DNA of 64,000 nucleotides from Nakamurella antarctica (GTDB lineage Bacteria; Actinomycetota; Actinomycetes; Mycobacteriales; Nakamurellaceae), in NCBI RefSeq assembly GCF_003860405.1, contig NZ_CP034170.1:2790001-2854000 (forward strand), given 5' to 3'. Both the position numbers and the translations under genes were made by a program. Positions 24,966-34,577 of this stretch are shown piece after piece. The notes under the pieces were generated by a model. The model was not told the origin of the DNA, did no database searches, and saw nothing but the letters and a program-made list of their open reading frames with translations. The first letter of the stretch is position 1. Each line of letters opens with the position of its first letter.

Positions 24966-25009
24966 TGCTCTACCGCCATCTTTGAGTGCGATTCGTTATC
25001 TAACCACCC

Positions 25010-25037
25010 TTGACTACAAAACATCTGGGTCTATAGG
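25010..25037 (+). promoter_or_regulatory. Sigma-70-type promoter of the ABC operon
   Basis: TTGACT (25010-25015) and TATAGG (25032-25037) are separated by 16 bases in the divergent GntR/ABC intergenic region, 84 bases before the ATPase start. Both hexamers are close to the actinobacterial housekeeping consensus. Confidence 0.5.
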
Positions 25038-25120
25038 TTTACACGGCCGCAGATTACGTGCACACCGCTGCGCCAGCACTTTTTTTCACACTTCACTCGC
25101 GCGCCAACGAAGGGGTACCC

Positions 25121-26221
25121 GTGACGTCACCGGCTTGGCAGAAATCCTCTGCCGCCGAGGTGAGCGAGCCAGGCCGGCCCGCGTCAACCGACGAAGTCTC
25201 CTCCGTCCGGCTGGTCGGTCTGACCAAAAAGTTTGGCGCTGTCACCGCAGTTGACGGGCTCGATCTGGATATCGCGGACGGCGAATTCTTCGCCATGCTG
25301 GGCCCGTCGGGTTCGGGCAAGACCACCGTCTTGCGGATGATCGCGGGTTTCGAGGCCCCCACTGCAGGCGCCGTTTTGCTCGATGGCACCGACGTCACGA
25401 AGACGCCGCCGTTTCGCCGTGATGTCAACACCGTGTTCCAGGACTACGCGCTGTTCCCGCACATGAACCTGTTGCAGAACGTTGCGTACGGCCTCCGCGT
25501 CAAAGGGGTCAAACCTGGAGACCGCGACCGGCAAGCCGCCCAGGCGTTGGACCAGGTCCAGCTCGGCGGGATGGCCACCCGGCGCCCCCACGAACTTTCC
25601 GGTGGCCAGCGGCAGCGGGTTGCATTGGCCAGGGCCCTCATCAACCGCCCTCGCGTGTTGCTCCTCGACGAGCCGCTGGGCGCACTGGATCTGCAACTGC
25701 GCCAGCAGATGCAGGTAGAGCTCAAGAGCATCCAGCGCGAAGCCGGCATCACCTTCATCTTCGTCACGCACGACCAGGAGGAGGCGCTGACCCTGTGCGA
25801 TCGGGTCGCCGTGTTCTCCCAAGGCAAGATCGAGCAGGTCGGCACCGGCATCGAGGTGTACGAGCGACCGGTCTCCCGCTTCGTGGCCAATTTCGTCGGA
25901 ACCGCCACGGTGATCGACGGCGATCGCGCCCGAGAACTGTTTGGCACCAAGGAAAGCCGGGCGATCCGCGCAGAGAAGATCACCCTGGAGCCCGGAAACT
26001 CCGACCTACCGGAACTTCCAGCAGGCCAGATTGGCGTCTTCGGAACGGTTGCCGAGACGGTCTTCGCCGGCATCCACACGCGGTATCTCGTCGACGTCGC
26101 GGGCCTGATGTTCACCGTCCTTCTCGCCAACGACTCGCGCCGGCACGGCGGCGAGATCCACCGCGGCGAGACCGTCCGGCTCAGTTGGCATCTCGATCAG
26201 GCTGTTCCCCTGCGCGACTGA
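25121..26221 (+). CDS. ABC transporter ATP-binding protein, PotA type
   Basis: The GTG at 25121 has AAGGGG seven bases upstream and gives 366 residues; the longer open frame from 25058 has no support. Walker A GPSGSGKTT lies at 61-69, then the Q-loop, LSGGQRQRVALARAL signature, Walker B VLLLDEPLGALD and the switch histidine in FVTHDQEEA. The C-terminal TOBE domain covers about 280-360. Length and order match PotA-like spermidine/putrescine ATPases. It opens a four-gene operon whose other members are a binding lipoprotein and two permeases. Confidence 0.92.
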   Translation: MTSPAWQKSSAAEVSEPGRPASTDEVSSVRLVGLTKKFGAVTAVDGLDLDIADGEFFAMLGPSGSGKTTVLRMIAGFEAPTAGAVLLDGTDVTKTPPFRRDVNTVFQDYALFPHMNLLQNVAYGLRVKGVKPGDRDRQAAQALDQVQLGGMATRRPHELSGGQRQRVALARALINRPRVLLLDEPLGALDLQLRQQMQVELKSIQREAGITFIFVTHDQEEALTLCDRVAVFSQGKIEQVGTGIEVYERPVSRFVANFVGTATVIDGDRARELFGTKESRAIRAEKITLEPGNSDLPELPAGQIGVFGTVAETVFAGIHTRYLVDVAGLMFTVLLANDSRRHGGEIHRGETVRLSWHLDQAVPLRD

Positions 26222-26282
26222 ACCAGCTCACCCCACAACTCAGCCCCTCCTACCCCACCCCCTTACACAGAAAGGCATGTCG

Positions 26283-27518
26283 ATGATCCCGACGAGCCGC
26301 AAAATCCTCATAGCCCTCGGATCGGTAGGCGCCCTTCTGGTCGTTGCCGGTTGCGGCGGTTCCTCCGACGCCGCATCCACCGCTGGCAGCAGTGCGGCGG
26401 GCGGCAGCGCAGCCGCTCCGGCTGGCGACCTCCCCAACGTCCCGATGGCCTCCGCCGTCGGCGCGGGCGAAGGCCAGCTCAACATCATCGCGTGGGCCGG
26501 ATACGCCGAAAACGGATCGAACGACAAGACCGTCGACTGGGTGAACCCCTTCACGACCGAAACCGGCTGCAAGGTGTCCGTCAAGATCGGCAACACGTCC
26601 GACGAGATGGTCGCGTTGATGAAAACCGGCGAGTATGACGGTGTCTCGGCCTCCGGCGATGCGTCCTTGCGGTTGATTTACGGCGGCGACGTCGCTCCCG
26701 TCAACACGGCGCTGGTCCCGAACTACGCCACCATCGCGCCCTTCCTCAAAGACCAGTCGTTCAACTCGGTCAACAAGCAGATGTACGGTATCCCCCACGG
26801 CTGGGGCGCCAACGTTCTGATGTGGAACCCGGACAAGGTGACCACGCCGCCGACGTCATGGGGCGCAGTGTTCGACAAGTCTTCCGAATACGCGGGCAAG
26901 GTGACTGCGTACGACTCGCCGATCTACATTGCCGACGCAGCCCTGTACCTGAAGGCCACCAAGCCCGAACTGGGCATCAAGGATCCGTACTCCCTCACAG
27001 AGGAGCAGCTGACCGCATCAGTGGACCTGCTGAAGAACCAGAACAAGAACGTCGGCGAGTACTGGGCCGATTACACCAAAGCTGTCCAGTCGTTCGACTC
27101 CGGCACCTCGGTCATCGGAGCGGGCTGGCAGGTTATCGCCAACACCATCAACGCCGACGGCAAGGTTAAGGTCTCGTCCACCGTTCCGGTCGAAGGCGCT
27201 ACCGGATGGTCGGATACCTGGATGATTTCCGCCAAGGCCGCCCACCCGAACTGCATGTACAAGTGGATGGACTACATCACTTCGGCGAAGGTGAACGCGC
27301 AGGTCGCGGAGTACTTCGGTGAGGCGCCGGCCCAGACCGAGGCCTGCAAGGTCACCGCCGACAAGGACCACTGCACTACCTACCACGCGCTTGACGAGGA
27401 CTACGCCAAGAAGATTTCCTACTGGGCCACCCCGCGCACCCAGTGCGTGGACGGCTCCGGATCGAACTGCACGTCCTACTCCGAATGGCTGACAAAGTGG
27501 CAGGAAATCAAGGGATGA
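26283..27518 (+). CDS. Substrate-binding lipoprotein of the polyamine-type ABC importer
   Basis: From ATG 26283 the protein has 411 residues (ATG 26277 is two codons earlier but too close to GAAAGG). It has a lipoprotein signal with lipobox VVAGC and a PotD-like SBP_bac_8 fold: LNIIAWAGYAENG, VSVKIGNTSDEMVALMKTGEYDGVSASGDASLRLI, YGIPHGWGANVLMWNPD. Such proteins bind spermidine, putrescine or related cations outside the membrane. Its stop codon overlaps the start of the first permease in ATGA. The exact ligand is unknown. Confidence 0.92.
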   Translation: MIPTSRKILIALGSVGALLVVAGCGGSSDAASTAGSSAAGGSAAAPAGDLPNVPMASAVGAGEGQLNIIAWAGYAENGSNDKTVDWVNPFTTETGCKVSVKIGNTSDEMVALMKTGEYDGVSASGDASLRLIYGGDVAPVNTALVPNYATIAPFLKDQSFNSVNKQMYGIPHGWGANVLMWNPDKVTTPPTSWGAVFDKSSEYAGKVTAYDSPIYIADAALYLKATKPELGIKDPYSLTEEQLTASVDLLKNQNKNVGEYWADYTKAVQSFDSGTSVIGAGWQVIANTINADGKVKVSSTVPVEGATGWSDTWMISAKAAHPNCMYKWMDYITSAKVNAQVAEYFGEAPAQTEACKVTADKDHCTTYHALDEDYAKKISYWATPRTQCVDGSGSNCTSYSEWLTKWQEIKG

Positions 27519-28399
27519 GTTCGTCGCTGCGGAGTCCGGCTCCGGTCCGGGGTCGGATCTCCGCGGCGCTGGCAGTTCGGCCGAAGACGCGGTTAGCGCT
27601 GCTGCTTACCGCGCCGATGCTCTGGCTGGTGGTCGCCTACCTGGGATCCCTGATCACCATGTTGGTCTCGGCCTTCTGGTCGGTCGACGAGTTCACCGGC
27701 AATATCGTCCAAGAGTTCACGACGAAGAACATCGAGACGGTGTTTACGCCGGGCCTCACCCTCCAGATCGCCGCCCGCACCATCGGTGTCGCGATCGTGG
27801 TCACCGTGCTGTGTGCGTTGATCGCGGTGCCGCTAGGGTTCTACATGTCCAAGGTGGCGACGCCGCGGGTGCGGACGTTGCTGATCGTGGCGGTGCTAAC
27901 ACCGCTGTGGGCAAGCTATCTCGTCAAGGCCTACGCCTGGCGGACCATTCTCGCGCCAGACGGACCGTTGAGTTTCCTGACCGGCGGCCACACTCCCGGT
28001 TACGGGCTAACCGCCACCGCGATCACCCTGACTTACCTGTGGCTGCCGTACATGGTGCTCCCGGTGTACGCGGGATTCGAGAAGGTACCGTCGGCCCTCT
28101 TCGAGGCCAGTTCGGATCTGGGCGCAACGCCGGGCCGGACCATCCGATCTGTACTGCTGCCACTGGTTTTTCCGGCGATCACCGCTGGCTCGATCTTCAC
28201 CTTCTCACTGACCCTGGGCGACTACATCGCTGTCTCGATCGTCGGCGGAAAGACCCAGCTGCTCGCCAACGTCATTTATGGCGATCTGATCACGGCCAAT
28301 AACCAGCCCCTCGCCGCAGCGACGGCCCTCCTGCCGCTGCTCGCGATCATCATCTACCTTGTCGCGCTGCGACGTACCGGCGCGACGGAGAACGTGTAG
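27515..28399 (+). CDS. ABC transporter permease, PotB type
   Basis: This 294-residue membrane protein starts at ATG 27515, overlapping the preceding stop (ATGA) with AAGGG just before. It has six hydrophobic segments and the inner-membrane permease signature EASSDLGATPGRTIRSVLLPLVFP (EAA loop) that contacts the ATPase. KTRLALLLTAPMLWLVVAYLGSL at the start is the first helix. It pairs with the PotC-type permease 2 bases downstream to form the channel. Confidence 0.92.
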   Translation: MSSSLRSPAPVRGRISAALAVRPKTRLALLLTAPMLWLVVAYLGSLITMLVSAFWSVDEFTGNIVQEFTTKNIETVFTPGLTLQIAARTIGVAIVVTVLCALIAVPLGFYMSKVATPRVRTLLIVAVLTPLWASYLVKAYAWRTILAPDGPLSFLTGGHTPGYGLTATAITLTYLWLPYMVLPVYAGFEKVPSALFEASSDLGATPGRTIRSVLLPLVFPAITAGSIFTFSLTLGDYIAVSIVGGKTQLLANVIYGDLITANNQPLAAATALLPLLAIIIYLVALRRTGATENV

Positions 28400-28401
28400 C
28401 C

Positions 28402-29229
28402 ATGGCCACCAACACTTTGGGACTGAGTCGCCGCTTCACGCTGGGCCTGCGCATCTTCGTCATCGCCGTCGTGCTGTACCTGTACCTACCGCTCCTTTTG
28501 GTGATGGTGAACTCGCTCAACCCGTCGAAGACGTTCGCCTTCCCGCCCACGGGGGTCACCTTCAAATGGTGGTCGGCGGCGTGGAACAGCGACGGCCTGC
28601 TGGAAGCGATCTGGACCAGCGTGAAAGCAGGCATCGGCGCGACGGTGATCGCGCTGCTGCTGGGGACCGCCACGGCGTTCGCGGTGCAGCGCTACAAGTT
28701 CTTCGGGCGCAGCACGATCAGTTTCCTAGTGGTGCTGCCCATCGCCCTGCCCGGAATCGTCACGGGTATCGCGCTCAACGCTGCGTTCCGAAATGTGCTG
28801 GGGCCCTTTGGGATTGGCCTGGGCCTCACCACCGTGATTATCGGGCATGCGACCTTCTGCGTGGTCGTGGTGTTCAACAACGTGCAGGCGCGGCTGCGAA
28901 GGATGAACGCATCCCTCACCGAAGCGTCCGGCGATCTGGGCGCCACCGGCTGGCAAACCTTCCGCCTCGTGACGTTCCCCGGCGTGCGCTCCGCGCTGCT
29001 GGCGGGCGGCCTGCTGGCCTTCGGTTTGTCGTTCGACGAAATCGTGGTCACGACCTTTACCTCCAGCCCCGACGTGCAGACCTTGCCGCTGTGGATTTTT
29101 GCCAACCTCTTCCGGCCGAACCAGGCGCCCGTGATCAACGTGGTGGCGGTCGTCCTGATCGTCGTGGCCGTACTTCCGGTGTGGCTGTCGCAGAAGGTCG
29201 GCGACGGGGCGGCGTCGGGGCGGTTCTGA
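28402..29229 (+). CDS. ABC transporter permease, PotC type
   Basis: This 275-residue permease has six hydrophobic segments; YLPLLLVMVNSLNPSK near the start and the EAA loop EASGDLGATGWQTFRLVTFP in the last third are typical of PotC. It begins two bases after the PotB-type gene stop, so translation is coupled. It ends the operon; a 122-base gap follows before the cupredoxin gene. Confidence 0.92.
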   Translation: MATNTLGLSRRFTLGLRIFVIAVVLYLYLPLLLVMVNSLNPSKTFAFPPTGVTFKWWSAAWNSDGLLEAIWTSVKAGIGATVIALLLGTATAFAVQRYKFFGRSTISFLVVLPIALPGIVTGIALNAAFRNVLGPFGIGLGLTTVIIGHATFCVVVVFNNVQARLRRMNASLTEASGDLGATGWQTFRLVTFPGVRSALLAGGLLAFGLSFDEIVVTTFTSSPDVQTLPLWIFANLFRPNQAPVINVVAVVLIVVAVLPVWLSQKVGDGAASGRF

Positions 29230-29351
29230 CGTTTTTGTTGTGGGAGTCTCGTTCTCCGGGGGCCGAAAGTCACCTACGGCGGTGATCAATGGCTGACGAT
29301 GCGAGCCATTGGACAGCAGCGCTTTCGTGCCGCTGGTGTTCTGCTTGATCC

Positions 29352-29945
29352 ATGACGCGGCCGTCGATGACTCCCACTTCTTTGTTGCTTGCGCTGGGCC
29401 TCGTGTTGGCCGGGTGCGGTGGCGGCCTTCATGGGCCCGGGATGATGGGTGCGGGCGGGGGCTCAGGTGCGAACATGATGGGTTCGAGTTCGGGCTATTC
29501 GCAGCTGTCCTGTTCGGCGCCGACTTTCCCTGCCGAACAACGGGTAGACGTGACCGTGGCGGACATGGGCATGACCTCGATGATGGGCGGCGTCGCACCC
29601 ATGGGCTCCCACATGATGCTCAGCGCCAGCCCCGTGACCGTCCCGGCCGGCCAGGTCACCTTGGTGGCCTCCAATCTGGGGTGGCGTACCCACGAGCTGG
29701 TGGTCATGACACTGAGCTCGGGCGCCTCCGCTGGCCAGCGGGTCGTAGGGCCGGATGGAAAAGTCCCGGAAACAGGAAGCCTCGGGGAGGCCTCAGCTAG
29801 CTGCGCCGAAGGGTCGGGCGAAGGGATCACGTCCGGCCAGGTCGGCTGGATCACACTCACCCTGGCCCCCGGCCGTTACGAGCTGCTCTGCAACTTGCAG
29901 AACCATTACAGCAGCGGAATGTACCTCGAATTCACGGTTACCTAA
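29352..29945 (+). CDS. Cupredoxin-like blue-copper lipoprotein
   Basis: This 197-residue protein has a lipoprotein signal (LVLAGC, C22), a Met/Gly/Ser-rich linker (GPGMMGAGGG, NMMGSSSGYS) and a C-terminal cupredoxin domain. A complete type 1 copper site is visible: H114 in WRTHELVVM, C180 in YELLCNLQNHYSSGM, H185 and M190. Such sulfocyanin-like proteins carry electrons or bind copper at the outer membrane face. It is convergent with the CopB-type ATPase gene 54 bases away and belongs functionally with the copper block. The methionine-rich linker may itself bind Cu(I). Confidence 0.85.
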   Translation: MTRPSMTPTSLLLALGLVLAGCGGGLHGPGMMGAGGGSGANMMGSSSGYSQLSCSAPTFPAEQRVDVTVADMGMTSMMGGVAPMGSHMMLSASPVTVPAGQVTLVASNLGWRTHELVVMTLSSGASAGQRVVGPDGKVPETGSLGEASASCAEGSGEGITSGQVGWITLTLAPGRYELLCNLQNHYSSGMYLEFTVT

Positions 29946-29999
29946 ACAGCGGGCAGGTAAACGTCATAGGTGCCAGGCCCCTACGTCAACCGGAAACCA

Positions 30000-32060
30000 C
30001 TAATTGTCCTGAGGCCTCAAGTTGAGGCGCCGGAGCAATTGGGCGTTCAGCGCCACAACAATGGTCGAGATGGACATCAAGATAGCGCCGACAGCGGGCG
30101 AGAGGATGATCCCTGCAAACGCGAGGACTCCGGCTGCCAGAGGCACCGCGATAATGTTGTAACCCGTTGCCCATACTAGGTTCTGGGTCATCTTGCGGTA
30201 GCTGGCTTTGGACAGACTGATCAGCGAAATGACAGAGCGCGGGTCGTTGGACGCCAAGACAACACCAGCAGATTCGATGGCCACATCGGCGCCGGCACCG
30301 ATGGCAATGCCCACTTCGGCCCGGGCCAATGCTGGCGCGTCATTGACGCCATCGCCGACCATCGCCACCTTCAGTCCACGGTTTTGGAGTTCGACGACTG
30401 CGCCGTCCTTGTCTTTGGGGAGTACCTCGGCAAAAACCTCTTCTATTCCCAGCTTGTGAGCAACCGCGTTGGCCACTGCCTTCGAGTCGCCGGTGATCAT
30501 TGCGACTCGAATTCCCCGTTGCCGTAAGCCGTCGACGGCTTGGGCTGAATCTACTCGGATGTCGTCTTCCAACGCCAAGGCGCCGACGATCTGGCCATCG
30601 CGGATCACGTGCAGTACTGTCGCGCCCCGCTCCTCCCAGACTTGGGTGGCGGTGGTCAGATCCGTTGTAGGGGTGAGGTTCTGGGCACGAAGCATGGCCG
30701 GCCCGCCCACGGCGATAACGTGTCCGTCGACGGTGGCTTGTACCCCATGACCGGTGATCGATTGGAAATCGGACGCTTGTTGGAGCTGGGCGCGGTTGCT
30801 CGCTTTACGGACAACGGCTTTGGCCAGGGGGTGCTCGCTGTCCGCCTCTGCCGCAGCAGACAGTGCGAGCACATCATCTTGGGTGAGGTCGGTCGAGGTC
30901 GCGACCACATCGGTGACAGTGGGCTGTCCTTTGGTGAGGGTGCCGGTCTTATCGAAAAGCACCACGTCGATGGTGCGCATCCGTTCGAGCGCGAGCCTGC
31001 TCTTGACGAGAATGCCTGCACTGGCAGCTCTCTCGGTCGAGATCGCGATTACTAGCGGGATTGCCAAGCCCAGAGCGTGGGGGCAGGCGATGACTAAGAC
31101 GGTGACAGTCCGAGTGACGGCATCTGCGAAGGAGCCGAAGATCGACCAGGCGACGAACGTGAGGACGCCCGCGACGGTGGCGAAATAAAATAATAGTGCG
31201 GCGGCCCGGTCGGCAAGTGCCTGCGCACGCGATGTGGACTGCTGCGCCTCCGCCACCAATCGCTGAATGCCCGCGAGCGCCGTCTCCTCACCCGTCGCGG
31301 TAATCCTGACCCTGACGGAATTGTCGGTGGCAACCGTGCCGGCGACTACCGAGTCGCCGACAGTGCGCTGTACCGGGCGGGATTCTCCGGTGATCATCGC
31401 TTCGTCTATTTCAGCGGTTCCAGTTTCTATCGTCCCATCAGCGGGGATCCGAGCCCCTGAACGAACCAGGACGACGTCGCCGACTATCAGCTCACCCAAG
31501 GGCACTTCAATAGTTTCGTCCCCCACGACTTTCTCGGCAGAATCCGGCAACAGGGCGGCCAGCGCGTCAAGGGCTCCGGAGGCCGCACCGAGTGCTCGCA
31601 TTTCCAACCAATGTCCCAGCAGCATGATGACGACAAGCAGCGCCAGTTCCCACCAGAAGTCGAGCTCGAAACCCCCAATTCCTAGCGTGGTGACCCATGA
31701 CGCGACGAAGGCAACCGTGATCGCCATGCTGATGAGCAGCATCATGGCGGGTCGCCGTGACCGAATCTCCGCCCATCCGCCAGTCAGGAATGGTTGACCG
31801 CCGTAGAAGAATATGGCGGTCCCGAGGATGGGAGCCACCCAGGCTGCACCCGGGAAGTTGATGGGCGTGTAGCCCAAAAGGTGGGCGAACATATCGCTGA
31901 AAATTACGACCGGTACAGCCAACGCCAGCGAGAACCAGAATCTGTCTCTGAACTGGGCAGCGTGATCGCCGTGACCGCCGTGCCCTCCGTGGTTACCGTA
32001 CCCGCCGCTCTTGGATTTCATGGCGTCGTGATCGTGCTGATGCTCGTTGGTCGGATTCAT
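30000..32060 (-). CDS. copB: Copper-transporting P1B-type ATPase, CopB (CPH) subgroup
   Basis: The start at ATG 32060 (GAGGAG eight bases upstream) gives 686 residues. The N-terminus is a His-rich metal-binding tail (residues 7-33) instead of CxxC domains. P-type elements follow: TGES at 224-227, the CPH metal motif at 326-328, the phosphorylated D370 in DKTGT, and [18 protein letters not shown] near the end. CPH defines the P1B-3 subgroup, which exports Cu. A CsoR-like palindrome lies just upstream of the gene. It is the central efflux pump of the copper block with cupredoxin, DUF305 and L,D-transpeptidase. Confidence 0.93.
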   Translation of the reverse strand: MNPTNEHQHDHDAMKSKSGGYGNHGGHGGHGDHAAQFRDRFWFSLALAVPVVIFSDMFAHLLGYTPINFPGAAWVAPILGTAIFFYGGQPFLTGGWAEIRSRRPAMMLLISMAITVAFVASWVTTLGIGGFELDFWWELALLVVIMLLGHWLEMRALGAASGALDALAALLPDSAEKVVGDETIEVPLGELIVGDVVLVRSGARIPADGTIETGTAEIDEAMITGESRPVQRTVGDSVVAGTVATDNSVRVRITATGEETALAGIQRLVAEAQQSTSRAQALADRAAALLFYFATVAGVLTFVAWSIFGSFADAVTRTVTVLVIACPHALGLAIPLVIAISTERAASAGILVKSRLALERMRTIDVVLFDKTGTLTKGQPTVTDVVATSTDLTQDDVLALSAAAEADSEHPLAKAVVRKASNRAQLQQASDFQSITGHGVQATVDGHVIAVGGPAMLRAQNLTPTTDLTTATQVWEERGATVLHVIRDGQIVGALALEDDIRVDSAQAVDGLRQRGIRVAMITGDSKAVANAVAHKLGIEEVFAEVLPKDKDGAVVELQNRGLKVAMVGDGVNDAPALARAEVGIAIGAGADVAIESAGVVLASNDPRSVISLISLSKASYRKMTQNLVWATGYNIIAVPLAAGVLAFAGIILSPAVGAILMSISTIVVALNAQLLRRLNLRPQDN

Positions 32061-32088
32061 GAGCCAGCTCCTCAACTGTTGTCCTTCG

Positions 32089-32105
32089 ATACCCCTAGGG
32101 GGTAC
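32089..32105. promoter_or_regulatory. CsoR-type operator upstream of the copper ATPase
   Basis: ATACCCCTAGGGGGTAC is a palindrome with the C-tract/G-tract build of CsoR-family operators, 28 bases before the ATPase start, overlapping the likely promoter. No copper-sensing CsoR gene is in the window; the CstR-like protein at 16398 lacks the copper histidine, so a distant regulator is expected. Confidence 0.75.
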
Positions 32106-32185
32106 ACAAAGTGAAGCACTCTCGACGCAGCATTTATTCCGAGACGAGCCTTAGTTCACTCAGGTGGATTACGTGACGAAGAATG

Positions 32186-33100
32186 TCACCGGCTGGCCAG
32201 CGGAGCGAAGCTGAAGCCATCGTCGGTAGATTCCAGCAGGTCGGTGCCGGTGGCGACGAGGATCCGGAGTTTGCCGTTCGTCTCCATTTTGGCCGTGATG
32301 GCCTGCGGCGCGGTGTTCACCGAGCCGCGGGTTTGCCAGGTGGCGCCGTCATCGCCGCTCACAGTGAGTTCGCCCGCGGCCGTGACACCGGCGAAAACAC
32401 CCGTGGATGCCCAGTCCAACAACATGATCGGTGGGGTGCCGGCAAGAGAGGTCCACGTGCGGCCAGCGTCTTCCGACCGTATTACCGTGCCACCCGTTGC
32501 GGCTAGAACCACGCTTCCGTCCTCCGACGAGGTGAGCGACGAGGGTGCGGCACCCATGTCCGCACGTGGCTCCCAGGTTCCGCCATCCGCGGTGGATTTT
32601 AACGCCCCGTCGAATCCGATGATCCCGGCGCTGGACGCGGCAAGAAGATGGAAATCCGATTGGCCTTGCAGCGACAAGGGTGTCCAGGTCTGACCGGCGT
32701 CGACGGATTCGAGCAGGCCTACCGGGTTAGGCAGTTCGGTGCCCGGACCGGGGTGCCCGGACGAATAGAAGTGGTCGGGGCCGGCGATGCTGAAGCCCAT
32801 CAGATCAATGGTGGGGCCGACCTTTTCGGGGCCGGAGGCGCCGTACCGGAACAGCCCTTGGTGCGTGGCCAGGTAGACCTTCTCGTCACCTGGATTAATG
32901 GCCACCGCATGGACGTGGTCGCTGGGGAGGTTATTGACGGCGACCTGCGCGGCGGGTGACGCCGGTGTCGGTGTCGGTGTCGGTGTCGAGCAGCCTGTCA
33001 CTAGCAGCGCGGCCACGACTGCGGCCGCGACGCGAAATCCTTTGTGGGTCAACCGGTTGAGGGTGTGCTCATTGCGGCGAAGTATTGGGTCGTGCGTCAT
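32186..33100 (-). CDS. BNR/sialidase-like propeller lipoprotein (F510_1955 type)
   Basis: From ATG 33100 (AAAAAGG nine bases upstream) the protein has 304 residues with a lipobox LVTGC (C37). Repeated blades carry Asp-box wording: SVDAGQTWTPL, STADGGTWEPR, SEDAGRTWTSL, SGDDGATWQTR, STDDGFSFAPL. Propellers of this kind are named exo-alpha-sialidase or glycosylhydrolase by fold, but the catalytic residues of sialidases are not evident, so it is probably a binding protein. Actinobacterial copper clusters frequently contain this family. It lies between the ATPase and L,D-transpeptidase genes on one strand. Confidence 0.82.
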   Translation of the reverse strand: MTHDPILRRNEHTLNRLTHKGFRVAAAVVAALLVTGCSTPTPTPTPASPAAQVAVNNLPSDHVHAVAINPGDEKVYLATHQGLFRYGASGPEKVGPTIDLMGFSIAGPDHFYSSGHPGPGTELPNPVGLLESVDAGQTWTPLSLQGQSDFHLLAASSAGIIGFDGALKSTADGGTWEPRADMGAAPSSLTSSEDGSVVLAATGGTVIRSEDAGRTWTSLAGTPPIMLLDWASTGVFAGVTAAGELTVSGDDGATWQTRGSVNTAPQAITAKMETNGKLRILVATGTDLLESTDDGFSFAPLASR

Positions 33101-33177
33101 ATTCGTCATCCTTTTTCTTTGAAAATGTTGACTGTCGAGTTCAGGCGTTGAGGCGCTCGGCCTCGGGTGAAGTGGTG

Positions 33178-34494
33178 TCATAGCGCTGAGAAGGTCCGCC
33201 ACTGCTGGTAGCTGTAGGTCCAGTCGAAAATATCGCCGTCGGCGGGGCTCAGTTGCGTGCTGGTGCCCGAGACTTCAACCGGGTCCCCGTAAAGGGCATT
33301 GTCGTAGAAGTCCTTGGCGTCGGCGGGACTCATGTTTACGCATCCGTGCGAAACGTTCTCGATCCCCAAAGATGCTGTCACAGCTGCATTCTCGTGGATG
33401 AACTCGCCGTTATTGCTGATCCGCACAGCCCAGTTGGCTTTGAACCCGCAGTAGCCGTACTTAGGGTTGCACATTTCGAATACGTCGAACTTCTCCTGCA
33501 CCACGTGGACGCCGCTGCGCGTTTCAAGCTCCGGGTCCTCGGTGCTGCGCCCATAGGACACCGGGTAGTTCTTGGATTCCACCCCGTCCACATTCACGAC
33601 GAGACGGAAGGTGTTGACATCGGCGATGGTGATCTGGGATCTACCGATGGTGAAATTGCGGGCCAAATCCTCCCTGCCCCACGCCCCGCCGCCCAGGTTG
33701 ACCCCGTATAGATCCGCTGTGACCGTGACGTTCGTGTTGCCGGGCCAGTACTCCTCCGGGCGGAAGTGCGCCCTGGATTGGAAGGTTCCAGTGCCCTGGA
33801 TGTCCTCTTCCTGCAGCCACGCCCAGGACCCCTCGATGTCGTCCTTGTCGGTGACGACCTTGAAAGTTCGCTCTGCAGCGGCCTTGTCGGCGACAGTGCC
33901 GGCGAAAGTCACGATGATCGGTACCGCCACCCCGTACACGCCGCCTTCGATGAGTTGGAACGAAGCCCGCTGGGTATCCGCTGGGGCGACTGTCGAATAC
34001 GTGCCCGTGATCGGAGCTTCGACGCCGTCCCGGCCGGTGGCCTTGCCGCTGACCTCGTAGGTGGTGGCGTAGGACATCCGCTCAGTCAATGTCCACGTCG
34101 AACCGTCCGGACTGATTTGCCCGGTCAGCGCCGCTTGATCGGTGTCCGACGTCACCGCCAACGCGGTAATAGAGGCGTTGAAGACGGTAATCGTCACCGC
34201 GGTAACTGGCGCCAAGTCGGCTGAGCCGAAAGAAGGCATCGACACGATATTGAGACCGGGCTCCACTGACGGCGTGGTCCCGGCTGTCTCGGCTTCCGTG
34301 CCGGGCGCGGTGGTCGTCGAGGATTCATCCCGTGCGGCAGCCGGTGCCAGCGTGGCAGTTTCGGTGACAATCACATCCGATGGGGCGGTGCAGGCACTCA
34401 CGACTAGCCCGGCTGTCACCATCACGGAAATGCCCCACCAGCGCTGACGTCTCAGGGAAAAACGTTGACTGAATTCTGTGGTTTTGATCTTCAC
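33178..34494 (-). CDS. L,D-transpeptidase lipoprotein with Ig-like domains
   Basis: The GTG at 34494 with GGAAG upstream gives 438 residues; the open frame to 34734 is not supported. The lipobox VVSAC follows a single helix. Two Ig-like domains (about 80-270) precede the YkuD catalytic domain with HENAAVTASLG and the active-site SHGCVNMS (H383, C385). L,D-transpeptidases make 3-3 cross-links in peptidoglycan outside the membrane; this Ig+YkuD design is that of mycobacterial Ldt enzymes. They are inhibited by copper, and an extra copy in a copper operon may supply a resistant enzyme. The flanking genes are BNR lipoprotein and DUF305. Confidence 0.92.
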   Translation of the reverse strand: MKIKTTEFSQRFSLRRQRWWGISVMVTAGLVVSACTAPSDVIVTETATLAPAAARDESSTTTAPGTEAETAGTTPSVEPGLNIVSMPSFGSADLAPVTAVTITVFNASITALAVTSDTDQAALTGQISPDGSTWTLTERMSYATTYEVSGKATGRDGVEAPITGTYSTVAPADTQRASFQLIEGGVYGVAVPIIVTFAGTVADKAAAERTFKVVTDKDDIEGSWAWLQEEDIQGTGTFQSRAHFRPEEYWPGNTNVTVTADLYGVNLGGGAWGREDLARNFTIGRSQITIADVNTFRLVVNVDGVESKNYPVSYGRSTEDPELETRSGVHVVQEKFDVFEMCNPKYGYCGFKANWAVRISNNGEFIHENAAVTASLGIENVSHGCVNMSPADAKDFYDNALYGDPVEVSGTSTQLSPADGDIFDWTYSYQQWRTFSAL

Positions 34495-34577
34495 TACACA
34501 CTTCCGTCCTTCGGGACGGCGAATACCGCACCACGGTGTTTCATTTCCGGGTGCGATGCTCCACCGGCGGGGCTGCC

